A stretch of DNA of 39,221 nt from the NCBI GenBank assembly GCA_001788495.1, contig MGCF01000029.1, positions 1,047 to 40,267 of the forward strand. Reading direction: 5' to 3'. The translations under genes were made by a program, and so were the position numbers. Shown piece after piece: positions 7,943 through 17,396 of the stretch; within the stretch, counting starts at the first letter, position 1, and each line of letters starts with the position of its first letter. The notes below the pieces were generated by a model that did not search any database, was not told the DNA's origin, and worked only from the letters and a program-made list of their open reading frames with translations. Source of the stretch: Candidatus Rokubacteria bacterium RIFCSPLOWO2_02_FULL_73_56. GTDB taxonomy: Bacteria > Methylomirabilota > Methylomirabilia > Rokubacteriales > CSP1-6.

Positions 7943-9131
7943 TGTGCTCGACGGGATCAAGATCCTCGAGCTGGCGCGGGTGCCGCCGGCGGAATTGCCC
8001 GGGATGCTGCTGGCCGACGTGGGCGCCGACGTGCTCAAGATCGAGACGCCCGAGCCCGACCGCCCGCAGGGCGAGGAGTGGGTGCGGCGGACGATCCACA
8101 CGTTCACGAACCGCAACAAGCGGTCCATGACGCTGAACATGAAATCGCCCGAGGGCCAGGCGCTCTTCAGGAAGCTCGCCGCGACCGCGGACGTGATCGT
8201 CGAGGGCTTCCGGCCCGGCGTGATGAAGCGGCTCGGCGCCGACTACGAGGCGATCGCGAAGCTCAACCCGCGCGTCGTCTACTGCTCGCTCTCGGGCTTC
8301 GGCCAGGACGGCCCGTACGCCCGCTACCCGGCGCACGACATGAACTACCTCTCGCTCGCCGGCGTGCTCGGGCTGATCGGCGAGGCCGACCGCAAGCCGG
8401 CGATCCCGCTCAACCTGGTCGCCGACTACGCGGGCGCCTCGATGCACGGCGCGCTCGGCATCGTGCTCGCGCTGTTCGCACGGGAGCGCACCGGCCGGGG
8501 CCAGCACGTGGACGTCGCCTACCTCGACACGAGCGTGTCGCTCCTGGCCGCGACGCCGAACATGCGCTTCTTCTTCAGCGACGGTCTGGCGCCCCGGCGC
8601 GGCGAGGGCTTCCTCGGCGGCTCCTATCCCTACTACGCGATCTACGAGACGCGCGACGGCAAGCTCCTCACGATCGGCTGCACCGAGCCGTGGCTCTGGA
8701 ACAACTTCTGCAGGGCGATCGGCCGGCCCGACCTCGAGCGCTTCGCCCGCACGGCCGACCAGTTCGTGCGCGCGGCCAACGCCGAGGAGGACGCCGCGCG
8801 GCGCGAAATCGAGGCGATCATCAAGACCCGCGACCGCGATGAGTGGTACGAGCTTCTCGTCCGGGCCGACGTGTGCGTCGGCAAGGTCTACGACGTCGAG
8901 GAGATGGTGCGGGACCCGCAGCTCAACCACCGCCAGATGATCGTGGACGTCCAGCACCCGACGCAGGGACGCGTGCGGCAGGTCGGGATCGCGATCAAGC
9001 TGTCCGACACGCCGGGCACGATCCGGAGCGCCGCGCCGATGCCCAACGAGCACACCGAGGCGGTGCTCGGCGAGCTCGGCCTGCCCGCGGCCGAGATCGC
9101 GAGGCTCCGCGCGAAGGGCATCATCGAGTAA
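7938..9131 (+). CDS. CoA-transferase family III (CaiB/BaiF)
   Basis: Transfers CoA between carboxylic acids through a covalent aspartyl-CoA intermediate. 397 residues from ATG 7938. It begins MGVLDGIKILELA as usual for the family, and has VNLV-type NLVADYAG with the catalytic Asp at about D163, the SLSGFGQDGPYA block (117-128) and RGQHVDVAYLDTSV. The family GGGG-type loop is not obvious. Start choice: TGAGGAG (7925-7931) is 6 nt from ATG 7938, ideal spacing, whereas ATG 7932 abuts the ribosome binding site; both are in frame and differ by two residues. It is expressed behind MmgE/PrpD through the 25-bp array. Substrate acid unknown. Confidence 0.92.
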   Translation: MGVLDGIKILELARVPPAELPGMLLADVGADVLKIETPEPDRPQGEEWVRRTIHTFTNRNKRSMTLNMKSPEGQALFRKLAATADVIVEGFRPGVMKRLGADYEAIAKLNPRVVYCSLSGFGQDGPYARYPAHDMNYLSLAGVLGLIGEADRKPAIPLNLVADYAGASMHGALGIVLALFARERTGRGQHVDVAYLDTSVSLLAATPNMRFFFSDGLAPRRGEGFLGGSYPYYAIYETRDGKLLTIGCTEPWLWNNFCRAIGRPDLERFARTADQFVRAANAEEDAARREIEAIIKTRDRDEWYELLVRADVCVGKVYDVEEMVRDPQLNHRQMIVDVQHPTQGRVRQVGIAIKLSDTPGTIRSAAPMPNEHTEAVLGELGLPAAEIARLRAKGIIE

Positions 9132-9139
9132 CCCCCCGC

Positions 9140-10347
<1,208 letters not shown>

Positions 10348-10348
<1 letters not shown>

Positions 10349-11754
10349 TGGAGCGCTACGACCTCGTGGTGATCGGGTCCGGCCCGGCGGGCGAGAAGGG
10401 CGCCGCGCAGGCGGCGTACTTCGGCAAGCGCGTCGCGCTCATCGAGCGCGCGCCCTGGGTCGGGGGCGCGGGCGTCAACACGGGCACGGTCCCTTCCAAG
10501 ACGCTCCGCGAGACCGCGCTCTACTTCTCGGGCCTCGCGCAGCGCGGCCTCTACGGCGTCGACTACACCGTCAAGCCCGACCTCACCGTGCAGGACTTCA
10601 TGTACCGCGAGCACGAGGTGGTGAAGTCGCTCCGCGAGGTGGTCCGGGCGAACGTCGCGCGGCATGCGATCGAGCTGATCCACGGCGAGGCGGCGTTCGA
10701 GGATGCGCACACCGTGTGCGTGACGCCGCCCGAGGGCGCGCCCGCCCGCCGGCTCCACGGCGACGTGATCCTGATCGCCACGGGCTCGGTGCCCGCGCGC
10801 CCGCGCGACATCCCGTTCGAGGATCCGCGCGTCTACGACAGCGACGAGATCCTCCGGATGGCGCGGCTGCCGCGCACGCTCGCCGTCGTCGGCGCGGGCG
10901 TGATCGGCTGCGAGTACACGACGATCTTCGCCGCCCTCGGCCTCAAGGTCACCCTGCTCGACGGGCGCGACCGCCTCCTGGGCTTCCTGGACGCGGAGAT
11001 CTCCGGCCGGCTGCGCCTGCAGCTCGAGCTGCTCGGCGTCGATGTCCGCCTCGGCGACGGCGTCAGCCGCGTCGCGCCCGAACCCGACGCGGTGTGGCTC
11101 GACACGCGGCGCGGCGACCGGCTCGGGGTGGACGCGGTGCTCTTCGCCGCGGGCCGCCACGGCGCGACCCGGGGCCTCGCCCTCGAGCGCGTCGGCATCG
11201 CGGTGGACGACCGCGGGCTGCTCGCGGTCAACGAGCACTACCAGACCGCGCTCCCCCACGTGTACGCCGCCGGCGACGTGATCGGCTTCCCCGCGCTCGC
11301 CTCCACCTCGATGGAGCAGGCGCGCGTCGCCATGTGCCACGCCTTCGACCTCCGCTACAAGACGCGCGTGGCGCCGACCTTCCCGCTCGCCGTCTACACG
11401 ATCCCCGAGATCGCGATGGTCGGCGAGACCGAGGAGACGGCGCGGGCCAAGGGCATCGACTACTGCGTCGGGCGCGCCCTCTACCGCCAGAACGCGCGCG
11501 GCCAGATCGTGGGCGACCTCGCGGGCCAGCTCAAGCTCGTCTTCCGCGCCGCCGACCGGACCCTGCTGGGCGTCCACGTCTTCGGCGAGGCGGCGTCCGA
11601 GCTGGTGCACGTCGGGCTGATGGTGCTGCTCGCGGGCGGGACGATCGACACCTTCGTCGACGCGGTCTTCAACTACCCGACGCTCGGCGACGCGTACAAG
11701 TACGCGGCGTACGACGGGCTCGGGAACCTCGCGCGGCGCGGGAGCGGCGGCTAG
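10348..11754 (+). CDS. sthA: soluble pyridine nucleotide transhydrogenase (SthA-like)
   Basis: A 468-residue FAD-dependent pyridine nucleotide-disulfide oxidoreductase fold. The FAD motif GSGPAG is at 10-15, the second Rossmann segment is VVGAGVIGCEYTTIF (about 179-193), and the late FAD motif HVYAAGDVIGFP is near 304-315. Where disulfide reductases have the redox CxxxxC, this protein reads GVNTGTVPSK (42-51), with both Cys positions replaced (G42, T47). Loss of the redox disulfide and the tGTvPSKtLRE segment point to Si-specific NAD(P)+ transhydrogenase rather than a lipoamide or mercuric reductase. ATG overlaps the MFS stop (TGATG). Role: balancing NADPH and NADH. Confidence 0.88.
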
Positions 11755-11822
11755 CGTGCCGTCGGGGAGCTCGTGTCAGCGCGCGCCGGCTCCGGGGGCC
11801 CGGCGGCAGGGACCCCCCGGAC
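11755..11822 (+). repeat. dispersed 3'-end element, copy 1 (after sthA)
   Basis: Starts directly after the sthA stop. It contains GAGCTCGTGTC (11767-11777), then a CCGGGGGCCCG block and GCGGCAGGGACCCCCCGGACC. All three blocks recur in the same order in copy 2 on the opposite strand, so copies 1 and 2 form a large imperfect inverted repeat between two convergent genes. Internal GGGGGCCC and GGGACCCCC segments can fold on themselves. It may act as a bidirectional transcription or mRNA 3'-end structure. Confidence 0.75.
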
Positions 11823-11890
11823 CCGTTCCCTCCATGGGCAGCGGATCTCCCGCGCCTGGATGGAGTGAAGCCGCCCCGGGGCAGCGGACG

Positions 11891-11975
11891 CGTGCCGCGT
11901 GGTCCCGGGGGTCCCTGCCGCACGGGCCCCCGGGGCCGACGGGTGGACGACACGAGCTCCTGGACGGATCGCGAA
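11891..11975 (-). repeat. dispersed 3'-end element, copy 2 (after the patatin gene)
   Basis: Begins at the stop codon of the patatin gene on the minus strand. It shares GAGCTCGTGTC (11959-11949) and the GCGGCAGGGACCCCC block with copy 1. With copy 3 it shares a 17-nt identical core, CGGGACCACGCGGCACG (11907-11891), plus CGTCCA-x-GA-x-CTC near the stop. Same position and orientation relative to its gene as the other two copies. Between copies 1 and 2 (11823-11890) I see GC-rich sequence with no gene. Confidence 0.8.
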
Positions 11976-13043
11976 TTAGACGGCGAGGGGCCGGATCGAG
12001 GGCACGAGACGGCGGAGCAGCGGCTCGCCATGGCCGGCGAGCCATTCTTTCGTGGACTCGTAGCCGTAGCGGAGCGCGGCGTGACTCGCCTCGAACCCCA
12101 TCGAGGGCCCGAGCATCGGTGCGTCCGCGCGCGGGGGCTGGATCAGGAAGAACTCGGTGCGCGCGTACTTCACGCGCATCGCGGCGAGGCCGAGCTGCAG
12201 GAGGTTCTGGCTGTAGATGCGCCCGGCCTGCTCGAGGATCGAGTAGAGGCCGCGGCTGCGCAGCGGGACCACGCCGGGCTCGTGGTTCGGCACGAGCGGG
12301 TTGACCACGACGACCACGCGCGCGCCCGTCTCGGCGGCGAGGTCGGCGTGGCCGCAGAAGCCGACGCCGCCGTCCACGTAGTCCCGGCCGTCGATCGCGT
12401 AGGGCTCGAAGAACCCCGGGATCGAGGACGAGGCCGCGATCGCCTGGCTGATCGGCACCCCCGCGAGCTCGCCCTGCCCGAACACGACGCGCCGCGCCTG
12501 CTCGATGTCCACCGCGGGAACCAGGAGGGTCCGCGGCAGCGCGGCGAAGTCGTTCGCGAGCCCGCGCTTGGCGAACGCCTCGCGCATGAAGCGCTCGAGC
12601 GCGGCGAGGTCGAACAAGCCGGCGGGCAGGTCGCGCTCGGCGCGCGCGAGCATGTCCGGGACGGAGCCGCGCAGGCCCGTGAGCGCGTTCTTGCCCACGG
12701 CCCACACGAGCCGCCCGAAGCGGCCGGCCGCGTGGCGGAACGCGTCGGAGGAGTAGACGGCGCCGCGGCGGAAGTTGAGCGGATCGGCGAGGTCCTGGTC
12801 GAGGATGCGGTAGACCTCGGAGGCCGGCACGCCGTTGGCGAGGAGCGAGGCGACCACCGAGCCCGCGCTGCAGCCCACGTAGACGTCGAAGCCGCCAGGG
12901 CTCGCGAGCCGCTCCTCGAGCGCCGTCAGCGCGCCGACCTCGTACATGCCTCCGATGACGCCGCCGCCCGCGAGCGCCAGCGCCAGGCGGGGACGGTCCC
13001 GCCGGGCCCTCCAGTAGGTGATCGCGCGCCGCAGCATCTCCAT
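11976..13043 (-). CDS. patatin-like phospholipase
   Basis: A 355-residue patatin-fold lipid acyl hydrolase. The oxyanion loop GGGVIGG is at 26-32, the nucleophile elbow GCSAGS (G-x-S-x-G) puts Ser at 59, and the dyad Asp is D224 in YVDGGV. Its active-site order is that of RssA/YlbK and ExoU-like patatins. No signal peptide, so it is probably cytoplasmic or delivered otherwise. Start: TACAAT (13059-13054) overlaps the upstream in-frame ATG 13055, so transcription should begin after that codon. ATG 13043, preceded by AGGGGCGGA, is preferred. The gene ends at repeat copy 2. Confidence 0.9.
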   Translation of the reverse strand: MEMLRRAITYWRARRDRPRLALALAGGGVIGGMYEVGALTALEERLASPGGFDVYVGCSAGSVVASLLANGVPASEVYRILDQDLADPLNFRRGAVYSSDAFRHAAGRFGRLVWAVGKNALTGLRGSVPDMLARAERDLPAGLFDLAALERFMREAFAKRGLANDFAALPRTLLVPAVDIEQARRVVFGQGELAGVPISQAIAASSSIPGFFEPYAIDGRDYVDGGVGFCGHADLAAETGARVVVVVNPLVPNHEPGVVPLRSRGLYSILEQAGRIYSQNLLQLGLAAMRVKYARTEFFLIQPPRADAPMLGPSMGFEASHAALRYGYESTKEWLAGHGEPLLRRLVPSIRPLAV

Positions 13044-13097
13044 TCCGCCCCTCATTGTAGCAAGCCCTCTGCCAGCCGCCGTCCATCCGGAAATGCC

Positions 13098-13107
13098 CGG
13101 AATTCCG
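13098..13107. promoter_or_regulatory. 10-bp perfect palindrome in a divergent promoter region
   Basis: CGGAATTCCG lies midway between the divergent patatin and BT1-like permease genes (gap 13044-13184). TAGGAT (13172-13177) before the permease and TACAAT (13059-13054) before the patatin gene are -10 candidates on either side. The operator role is inference from position only. Confidence 0.3.
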
Positions 13108-13184
13108 AGGGACGGTCCGGCGCCGCACCCGGGGAACAGCCAAAGGGCCCGGCAAGTTCTGACACACGAGGTAGGATTGGAGCC

Positions 13185-14615
13185 ATGACCGACCCCGCCA
13201 CGCTGCCGGCCGCGGCGCCCGGCAGGATCGCCGCGCTTCGCCGGGGGCTCGGGGGTATGCGACTGGCCTACGTCCCCATCCTCGCCACGTACTTCTGCTA
13301 CGGCGCGAGCGGCATCATCGGCGTCGCCCTCCTCTACTTCCAGAAGGACGCGCTCGCGCTCACGCCCGCCGAGGTCGCGGGCATCGGCTTCTGGCTCGGG
13401 CTGCCCTGGTCCATGAAGATGGTCGCGGGCGTCGCCTCCGACGTCTACCCGATCTTCGGCAGCCGCCGGGGCGCCTACCTCCTGCTGGGGGCGCTCGGCT
13501 CGGCCGCGGGCTACGCGGCGCTCGCCGCGGGCGTCGGCACCAAGGGGGGGTACCTCCTCGCGATGCTCGCGGTCACGGTCGGCTTCATGGTGCAAGACGT
13601 CGTCGCCGACGCGCTCAGCGTCCAGGTCGCCGAGACCGACGCGGAGATGGGCCAGATCCAGACGCTCGGCCGGATGGCGCTGCTCGCGGGCTCGATCAGC
13701 GTGGGCTACCTCTCGGGCTGGCTCGCGGCGCGAATCGGTCCGCGCGCGACCTTCGGCGTCGCGACGGCGCTGCCCCTCCTCGTCGCGGCGACCGTGCCGC
13801 TCATCCGCATTGCCGCGCGCGCGGCGGCGGCGCCGCCCGCGACGGCGGGGCCCCTCGCCGGCGGCAAGGCGCGGCTCGTCCTCGGGGTCGGCCTCGCCTA
13901 CGGCGCGCTCGGCGTCGCGCTCGAGGTTCTGGACGTCGCCTACGCGCAGGAGATCGTCCTGGTCGTCTCGGCGGCGCTGATCGGCCTGCTGCTCCGTCGT
14001 GTCGGCATCTCGCGCGCGGTCGTGATCGCCGCGATCGTGATCTTCATGTTCCGCGCCACTCCGGGCGTCGGCCAGGGCTACAGCTACTGGGCCATCGACG
14101 CGCTCGGGTTCGACCAGAAGTTCCTCGGCCTGCTCGCCCAGGTGAGCTCGATCCTGAGCCTCGCCGGGCTGCTCGTCTTCCGCAAGACGATCGTCGAGCG
14201 TCCGGTGAGCTTCACGCTCTTCTGGGTGGTCCTGGCGGGGACGGTCCTCTACCTGCCCAGCATCGGGCTCTTCTACGGGCTCAACGAGTGGCTCGGGATG
14301 AGCGCGCGCACGTTCGCGTTCATCGACACGACGATCTCGGCGCCGCTCGCCCAGCTCACGATGGTCCCGATGCTCGTGCTGATCGCGCGGACCGCCCCGC
14401 GGGGCGCCGAGGCGACGATGTTCGCGATCATGGCCTCGCTGATGAACCTGGCGCTCTCGGCGAGCGAGCTGTTCACGCGATACCTCAACGCCGCGTACAC
14501 CGTGACCCAGACCGACTACTCGAACCTCGGCCGGCTCATGATCACCGTCGGCGCGCTGGGGCTCCTGCCGCTCCTCGCGCTGCCGGTCCTCCGCCGCCAC
14601 GAGGCGCCGGACTAG
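13185..14615 (+). CDS. folate/biopterin-transporter-like (BT1) MFS permease
   Basis: A 476-residue polytopic membrane protein with about 12 helices. The N-terminal part (YVPILATYFCYGASGIIGVALLYF, LPWSMKMVAGVASDVYPIFGSRRGAYLL, VGFMVQDVVADALSVQVAE) has the PWxxKxxxGxxSD and DxxxDAL patterns of the folate-biopterin transporter (BT1/FBT) family within the MFS. Family members outside trypanosomatids and cyanobacteria are poorly characterised, so the ligand is open. ATG 13185 lies 7 nt after a TAGGAT -10, with GGAG only 2 nt from the ATG, suggesting a leaderless or short-leader transcript. The 3' neighbour (SDR) is separated by 95 nt. Confidence 0.75.
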   Translation: MTDPATLPAAAPGRIAALRRGLGGMRLAYVPILATYFCYGASGIIGVALLYFQKDALALTPAEVAGIGFWLGLPWSMKMVAGVASDVYPIFGSRRGAYLLLGALGSAAGYAALAAGVGTKGGYLLAMLAVTVGFMVQDVVADALSVQVAETDAEMGQIQTLGRMALLAGSISVGYLSGWLAARIGPRATFGVATALPLLVAATVPLIRIAARAAAAPPATAGPLAGGKARLVLGVGLAYGALGVALEVLDVAYAQEIVLVVSAALIGLLLRRVGISRAVVIAAIVIFMFRATPGVGQGYSYWAIDALGFDQKFLGLLAQVSSILSLAGLLVFRKTIVERPVSFTLFWVVLAGTVLYLPSIGLFYGLNEWLGMSARTFAFIDTTISAPLAQLTMVPMLVLIARTAPRGAEATMFAIMASLMNLALSASELFTRYLNAAYTVTQTDYSNLGRLMITVGALGLLPLLALPVLRRHEAPD

Positions 14616-14710
14616 CCCGCACAGCCGATCCCCTCCCGCCGTGTCGGCGAAGCGCGCAGGGACGACATGTCATTTCGTCTCGCCATCGCGTAGCCTATGG
14701 GAGCACGCAC

Positions 14711-15469
14711 ATGCGCCTCAAGGACAAGGTCGCGCTCGTCACCGGCGGCGGCACCGGCATCGGCCGCGCCATCGCGCTCGCGTTCGGCCTCGAGGGCGCC
14801 GCGGTCGCGGTGAGCGGCCGGCGCGAGCCGCCGCTCCGCGCGGTCGCCGAGGCGATCGTCGCCGCGGGCGGGCGGGCGCTCGCCGTCGCCGGCGACGTCA
14901 CGCGCGCCGCGGACCTCGAGCGCGTGCTCCGCGCGGTCGTGGACGCCTTCGGCCGGCTCGACGTGCTCGTCAACAACGCGGGCGCCGTGGTCGAGCGCGC
15001 GCCCGCCGGCCTGACGAGCGACGAGACGTGGGCCCGCACGCTCGAGGCCAATCTGACGTCGGCCTTCCGCGCCTCGAGGGCCGCGCTGCCCGAGCTCGTG
15101 CGCGTCCGGGGCGCGATCGTCAACGTCGCTTCGGTCGCCGGTCTCAAGGGGACCCCGGCGCTCGCCGCGTACGGGGTGGCGAAGGCCGGCGTCGTGAACC
15201 TGACCAGGTCGATGGCGCTCGACTACGCGCGCGACGGCGTCCGCGTGAACGCGGTCTGCCCCGCGTACATCCAGACCGACCTGAACCGCGACTACCTCGA
15301 GTCCCTCCGGCCGACCGGCGCGTACGACGCGCTCGTCGCCCGCCACCCGCTCGGGCTCGGCCGGCCCGAGGACGTGGCGTGGGCCGCCGTCTACCTGGCG
15401 AGCGACGAGGCGCGCTGGGTCACGGGCGTCGCGCTCCCCGTGGACGGCGGCATCCTGGCGGGACTCTGA
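14711..15469 (+). CDS. short-chain dehydrogenase/reductase
   Basis: A 252-residue classical SDR, NAD(P)-dependent. The cofactor motif TGGGTGIG is at 11-18, NNAG follows the adenine-binding DVT, and the catalytic Ser (VASVAG), Tyr and Lys (AYGVAKAG, Y-x3-K) are intact. The C-terminal RxPEDVAWAAVYLASDEARWVTGVALPVDGG block is of FabG-like type. GGGAG precedes ATG 14711 by 8 nt. It overlaps the pirin gene by one base (TGATG), so the two are co-translated. Substrate unknown; FabG-like proteins of this kind reduce many keto compounds. Confidence 0.93.
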   Translation: MRLKDKVALVTGGGTGIGRAIALAFGLEGAAVAVSGRREPPLRAVAEAIVAAGGRALAVAGDVTRAADLERVLRAVVDAFGRLDVLVNNAGAVVERAPAGLTSDETWARTLEANLTSAFRASRAALPELVRVRGAIVNVASVAGLKGTPALAAYGVAKAGVVNLTRSMALDYARDGVRVNAVCPAYIQTDLNRDYLESLRPTGAYDALVARHPLGLGRPEDVAWAAVYLASDEARWVTGVALPVDGGILAGL

Positions 15470-16167
15470 TGCTGACGATCCGCCGCGCCGGCGCGCGGGG
15501 CCACGCCGACCACGGCTGGCTCGACACGCGGCACACGTTCTCGTTCGCCGACTACCACGACCCCGCGCACATGGGCTTCCGCAGCCTGCGCGTGATCAAC
15601 GAGGACCGCGTGCGGCCGGGGGCGGGCTTCCCGACCCACGGGCACCGCGACATGGAGATCCTCTCCTACGTGCTCGCCGGTGCGCTCGAGCACCGCGACA
15701 GCCTCGGCACCGGCTCGGTGATCCGCCCGGGCGACGTGCAGCGCATGAGCGCGGGCACCGGCGTGATGCACAGCGAGTACAACGCCTCGGCGGCGGAGCC
15801 GGTCCACTTCCTGCAGATCTGGATCCTGCCCGAGCGACGGGGCCTGGCGCCGGGCTACGAGCAGAAGCACTTCCCCGCCGCGGACCGGCGCGGACGCCTG
15901 CGGCTCGTCGCCTCGCGCGACGGGCGGGACGGCTCGCTCGTGATCCACGCGGACGCGCACGTCTACGCGACGCTGCTCGAGCCCGGGCAGGCGGTGACCC
16001 ACGCGCTCGCGGCGAACCGCCACGCCTGGGTGCAGGTGGCGCACGGCACGGTCTCGCTGGACGGCGAGGCGCTCGCGGCGGGCGACGGCGCGGCGGTGAG
16101 CGGCGAGGGAGCACTCGCGCTCGCGGCGCGCGAGCCGGCGGAGGTGCTGGTCTTCGACCTGGCGTGA
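15469..16167 (+). CDS. pirin family bicupin protein (YhhW-like)
   Basis: A 232-residue pirin-type bicupin. It begins with the family signature HGWLDTRHTFSFADYHDPAHMGFRSLRVINED. The N-terminal cupin metal ligands are seen in FPTHGHRDMEI (His-x-His and Glu) and VMHSEYN (His, Glu). The length equals E. coli YhhW, which has quercetin 2,3-dioxygenase activity in vitro. The physiological role in bacteria is uncertain. Translationally coupled to the SDR through TGATG. The C-terminal cupin lacks metal ligands, as is usual. Confidence 0.93.
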   Translation: MLTIRRAGARGHADHGWLDTRHTFSFADYHDPAHMGFRSLRVINEDRVRPGAGFPTHGHRDMEILSYVLAGALEHRDSLGTGSVIRPGDVQRMSAGTGVMHSEYNASAAEPVHFLQIWILPERRGLAPGYEQKHFPAADRRGRLRLVASRDGRDGSLVIHADAHVYATLLEPGQAVTHALAANRHAWVQVAHGTVSLDGEALAAGDGAAVSGEGALALAAREPAEVLVFDLA

Positions 16168-16180
16168 GGCCGCGGCGCCC

Positions 16181-16816
16181 TCAGGCGCCGCCTTCCGTGG
16201 AGCGCCGGACCTGGCGCAGCCGCTCCAGCTCGGGCTCGACGTATTTGTCGCGGCACTCCGGGCAGATCCCGTGCGTGAACTGCGCGTCGGAGTGCCCCTC
16301 GATGTACGTCTCGACCTGCTGCCAGTAGTTCCGGTCGTCCCGCACCTTCTTGCAATAGGAGCAGATCGGCAGGAGCCCCTGGAGCTGCTTCACCCGGGCG
16401 AGCGCGTCCTCGAGGTCGCGGACGCGGTCGGCGAGGGCCGCCTGGAGGTCGAGCATGCGGGCCCCGACGCGGACGCGCGCGTGGAGCTCCTCGCGGTTGA
16501 ACGGCTTGACGATGTAGTCGTCCGCGCCCGCCTCGAGCCCGGTGACGATGTCCTGCGTGCGTGCCATGGCGGTGACGAAGATGAGGTACGGCTTGCGGGG
16601 CTTGCCGAGCGCGCGGACCCGGCGGCACAGCTCGAGGCCGTCCACCTCGGGCATCGTCCAGTCGAGGATCGCGAGCGAGGGCGCGTCGGCGCGCTGCAGG
16701 ATCGCCCACGCCTCTTCGCCGCCCGGGGCGGCCAGGACCTCGTAGCCCCACTCGGTCAGCGAGGTCTCGAGCAGCCGGCGCACGATCGGCTCGTCGTCGA
16801 CGATCAGGATCTTCAC
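16181..16816 (-). CDS. response regulator with C-terminal CxxC...CxxC domain
   Basis: A 211-residue protein. The receiver domain (1-118) has the acidic pocket D7/D8, phosphoacceptor D52 (LAILDWTMP), T82 and K104 (VKPF). A short coiled coil (about 122-147) leads to a small C-terminal domain with C152-x2-C155 and C185-x2-C188 plus YWQQVETYIEGHSDAQFTHGICPEC. This domain is known attached to receiver and kinase proteins, is probably zinc-binding, and has no assigned output. No DNA-binding or GGDEF output domain is present. GTG 16816 overlaps the Hpt stop by 4 nt. It is likely phosphorylated through the Hpt protein. Confidence 0.92.
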   Translation of the reverse strand: MKILIVDDEPIVRRLLETSLTEWGYEVLAAPGGEEAWAILQRADAPSLAILDWTMPEVDGLELCRRVRALGKPRKPYLIFVTAMARTQDIVTGLEAGADDYIVKPFNREELHARVRVGARMLDLQAALADRVRDLEDALARVKQLQGLLPICSYCKKVRDDRNYWQQVETYIEGHSDAQFTHGICPECRDKYVEPELERLRQVRRSTEGGA

Positions 16817-17232
16817 GGCGGCGCTCCCTGCGCCAGGCGCGTGCGCCAGCCCGGATCGGCGAAGAACGCGGCGACCCGGTCGAGCTCGCGCTCGAGCGCG
16901 GTGAGGAGCCCCGGCGCCGAGTCGAGCCGGCGCTCGCGCGCGGCGTCCTCGAGCGTGAGCGCGGCCGACCGCAGCGCCGCGGCGCCGAGGATGCCCGCGG
17001 AGCCCTTCACGTTGTGGGCCAGCCGCTCGAGCTGCCGGACGTCGCGCGTGACGCTCGCCTCCTTCAATCCGCGGAGCCGGTTCGGGATGTCCTCCACGAA
17101 CACCTCGACGAGCTCCAGGAGCAGGCGCCGGTTGCCTCCGACCTGGCGGAGGGCGCTCTCGAGGTCCACGGCAGGCTCGCACTCATCGCTCACGGCGCAT
17201 CGGTCCGGCGCGACGGGGGCGCCCCGGAGCAT
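16813..17232 (-). CDS. Hpt (histidine phosphotransfer) domain protein
   Basis: A 139-residue single-domain phosphotransfer protein. The helical bundle carries LERLAHNVKGSAGILGA with the phospho-His at H73, the exact Hpt signature, and a typical N-terminal DLESALRQVGGNRRLLLELVEVFVED. ATG 17232 is chosen because GGGAGG lies about 6 nt upstream; an internal GTG (17193) lacks a ribosome binding site. TAGTAT (17270-17265) is a plausible -10. The pair Hpt-response regulator has no histidine kinase next to it, so its phosphodonor must be encoded elsewhere. Confidence 0.88.
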   Translation of the reverse strand: MLRGAPVAPDRCAVSDECEPAVDLESALRQVGGNRRLLLELVEVFVEDIPNRLRGLKEASVTRDVRQLERLAHNVKGSAGILGAAALRSAALTLEDAARERRLDSAPGLLTALERELDRVAAFFADPGWRTRLAQGAPP

Positions 17233-17309
17233 CGGCGCCTCCCGGCCCGCGGATGTGCGAGCGATACTAGCACGGCGGGGCGCAGCGCGCGACGCTCCGA
17301 CGGCCCCGC

Positions 17310-17396
17310 CGTGCCGCGTGGTCCCGTCGACCCCTGCCGCCCGCGCCTGACGGCCCGTCGCGCGCGGACCGTGAACCTGAGTTCGTGGACGGAGCA
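17310..17396 (-). repeat. dispersed 3'-end element, copy 3 (after the molybdenum hydroxylase gene)
   Basis: Lies between the stop of the molybdenum hydroxylase gene and the Hpt promoter. It shares the 17-nt core CGGGACCACGCGGCACG (17326-17310) exactly with copy 2, the GCGGCAGGG block 5' of it, and CGTCCACGAACTC near the stop (11 of 13 positions as in copy 2). Its central part has diverged. The rest of the gap (17233-17309) holds only promoter-like sequence. Confidence 0.75.

Noticed and set aside
11755-11975. Rho-independent terminator pair
   Set aside because: Strong stems but no T tract; kept as a repeat element with unknown function.
10716-14615. 1299-residue ORF spanning sthA to the permease
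   Set aside because: It is only open because of high GC; the part before 13185 is out of frame with sthA and antisense to the patatin gene.
14664-14671. GACATGTC palindrome before the SDR gene
   Set aside because: Eight bases only and no supporting promoter geometry, so not reported as an operator.
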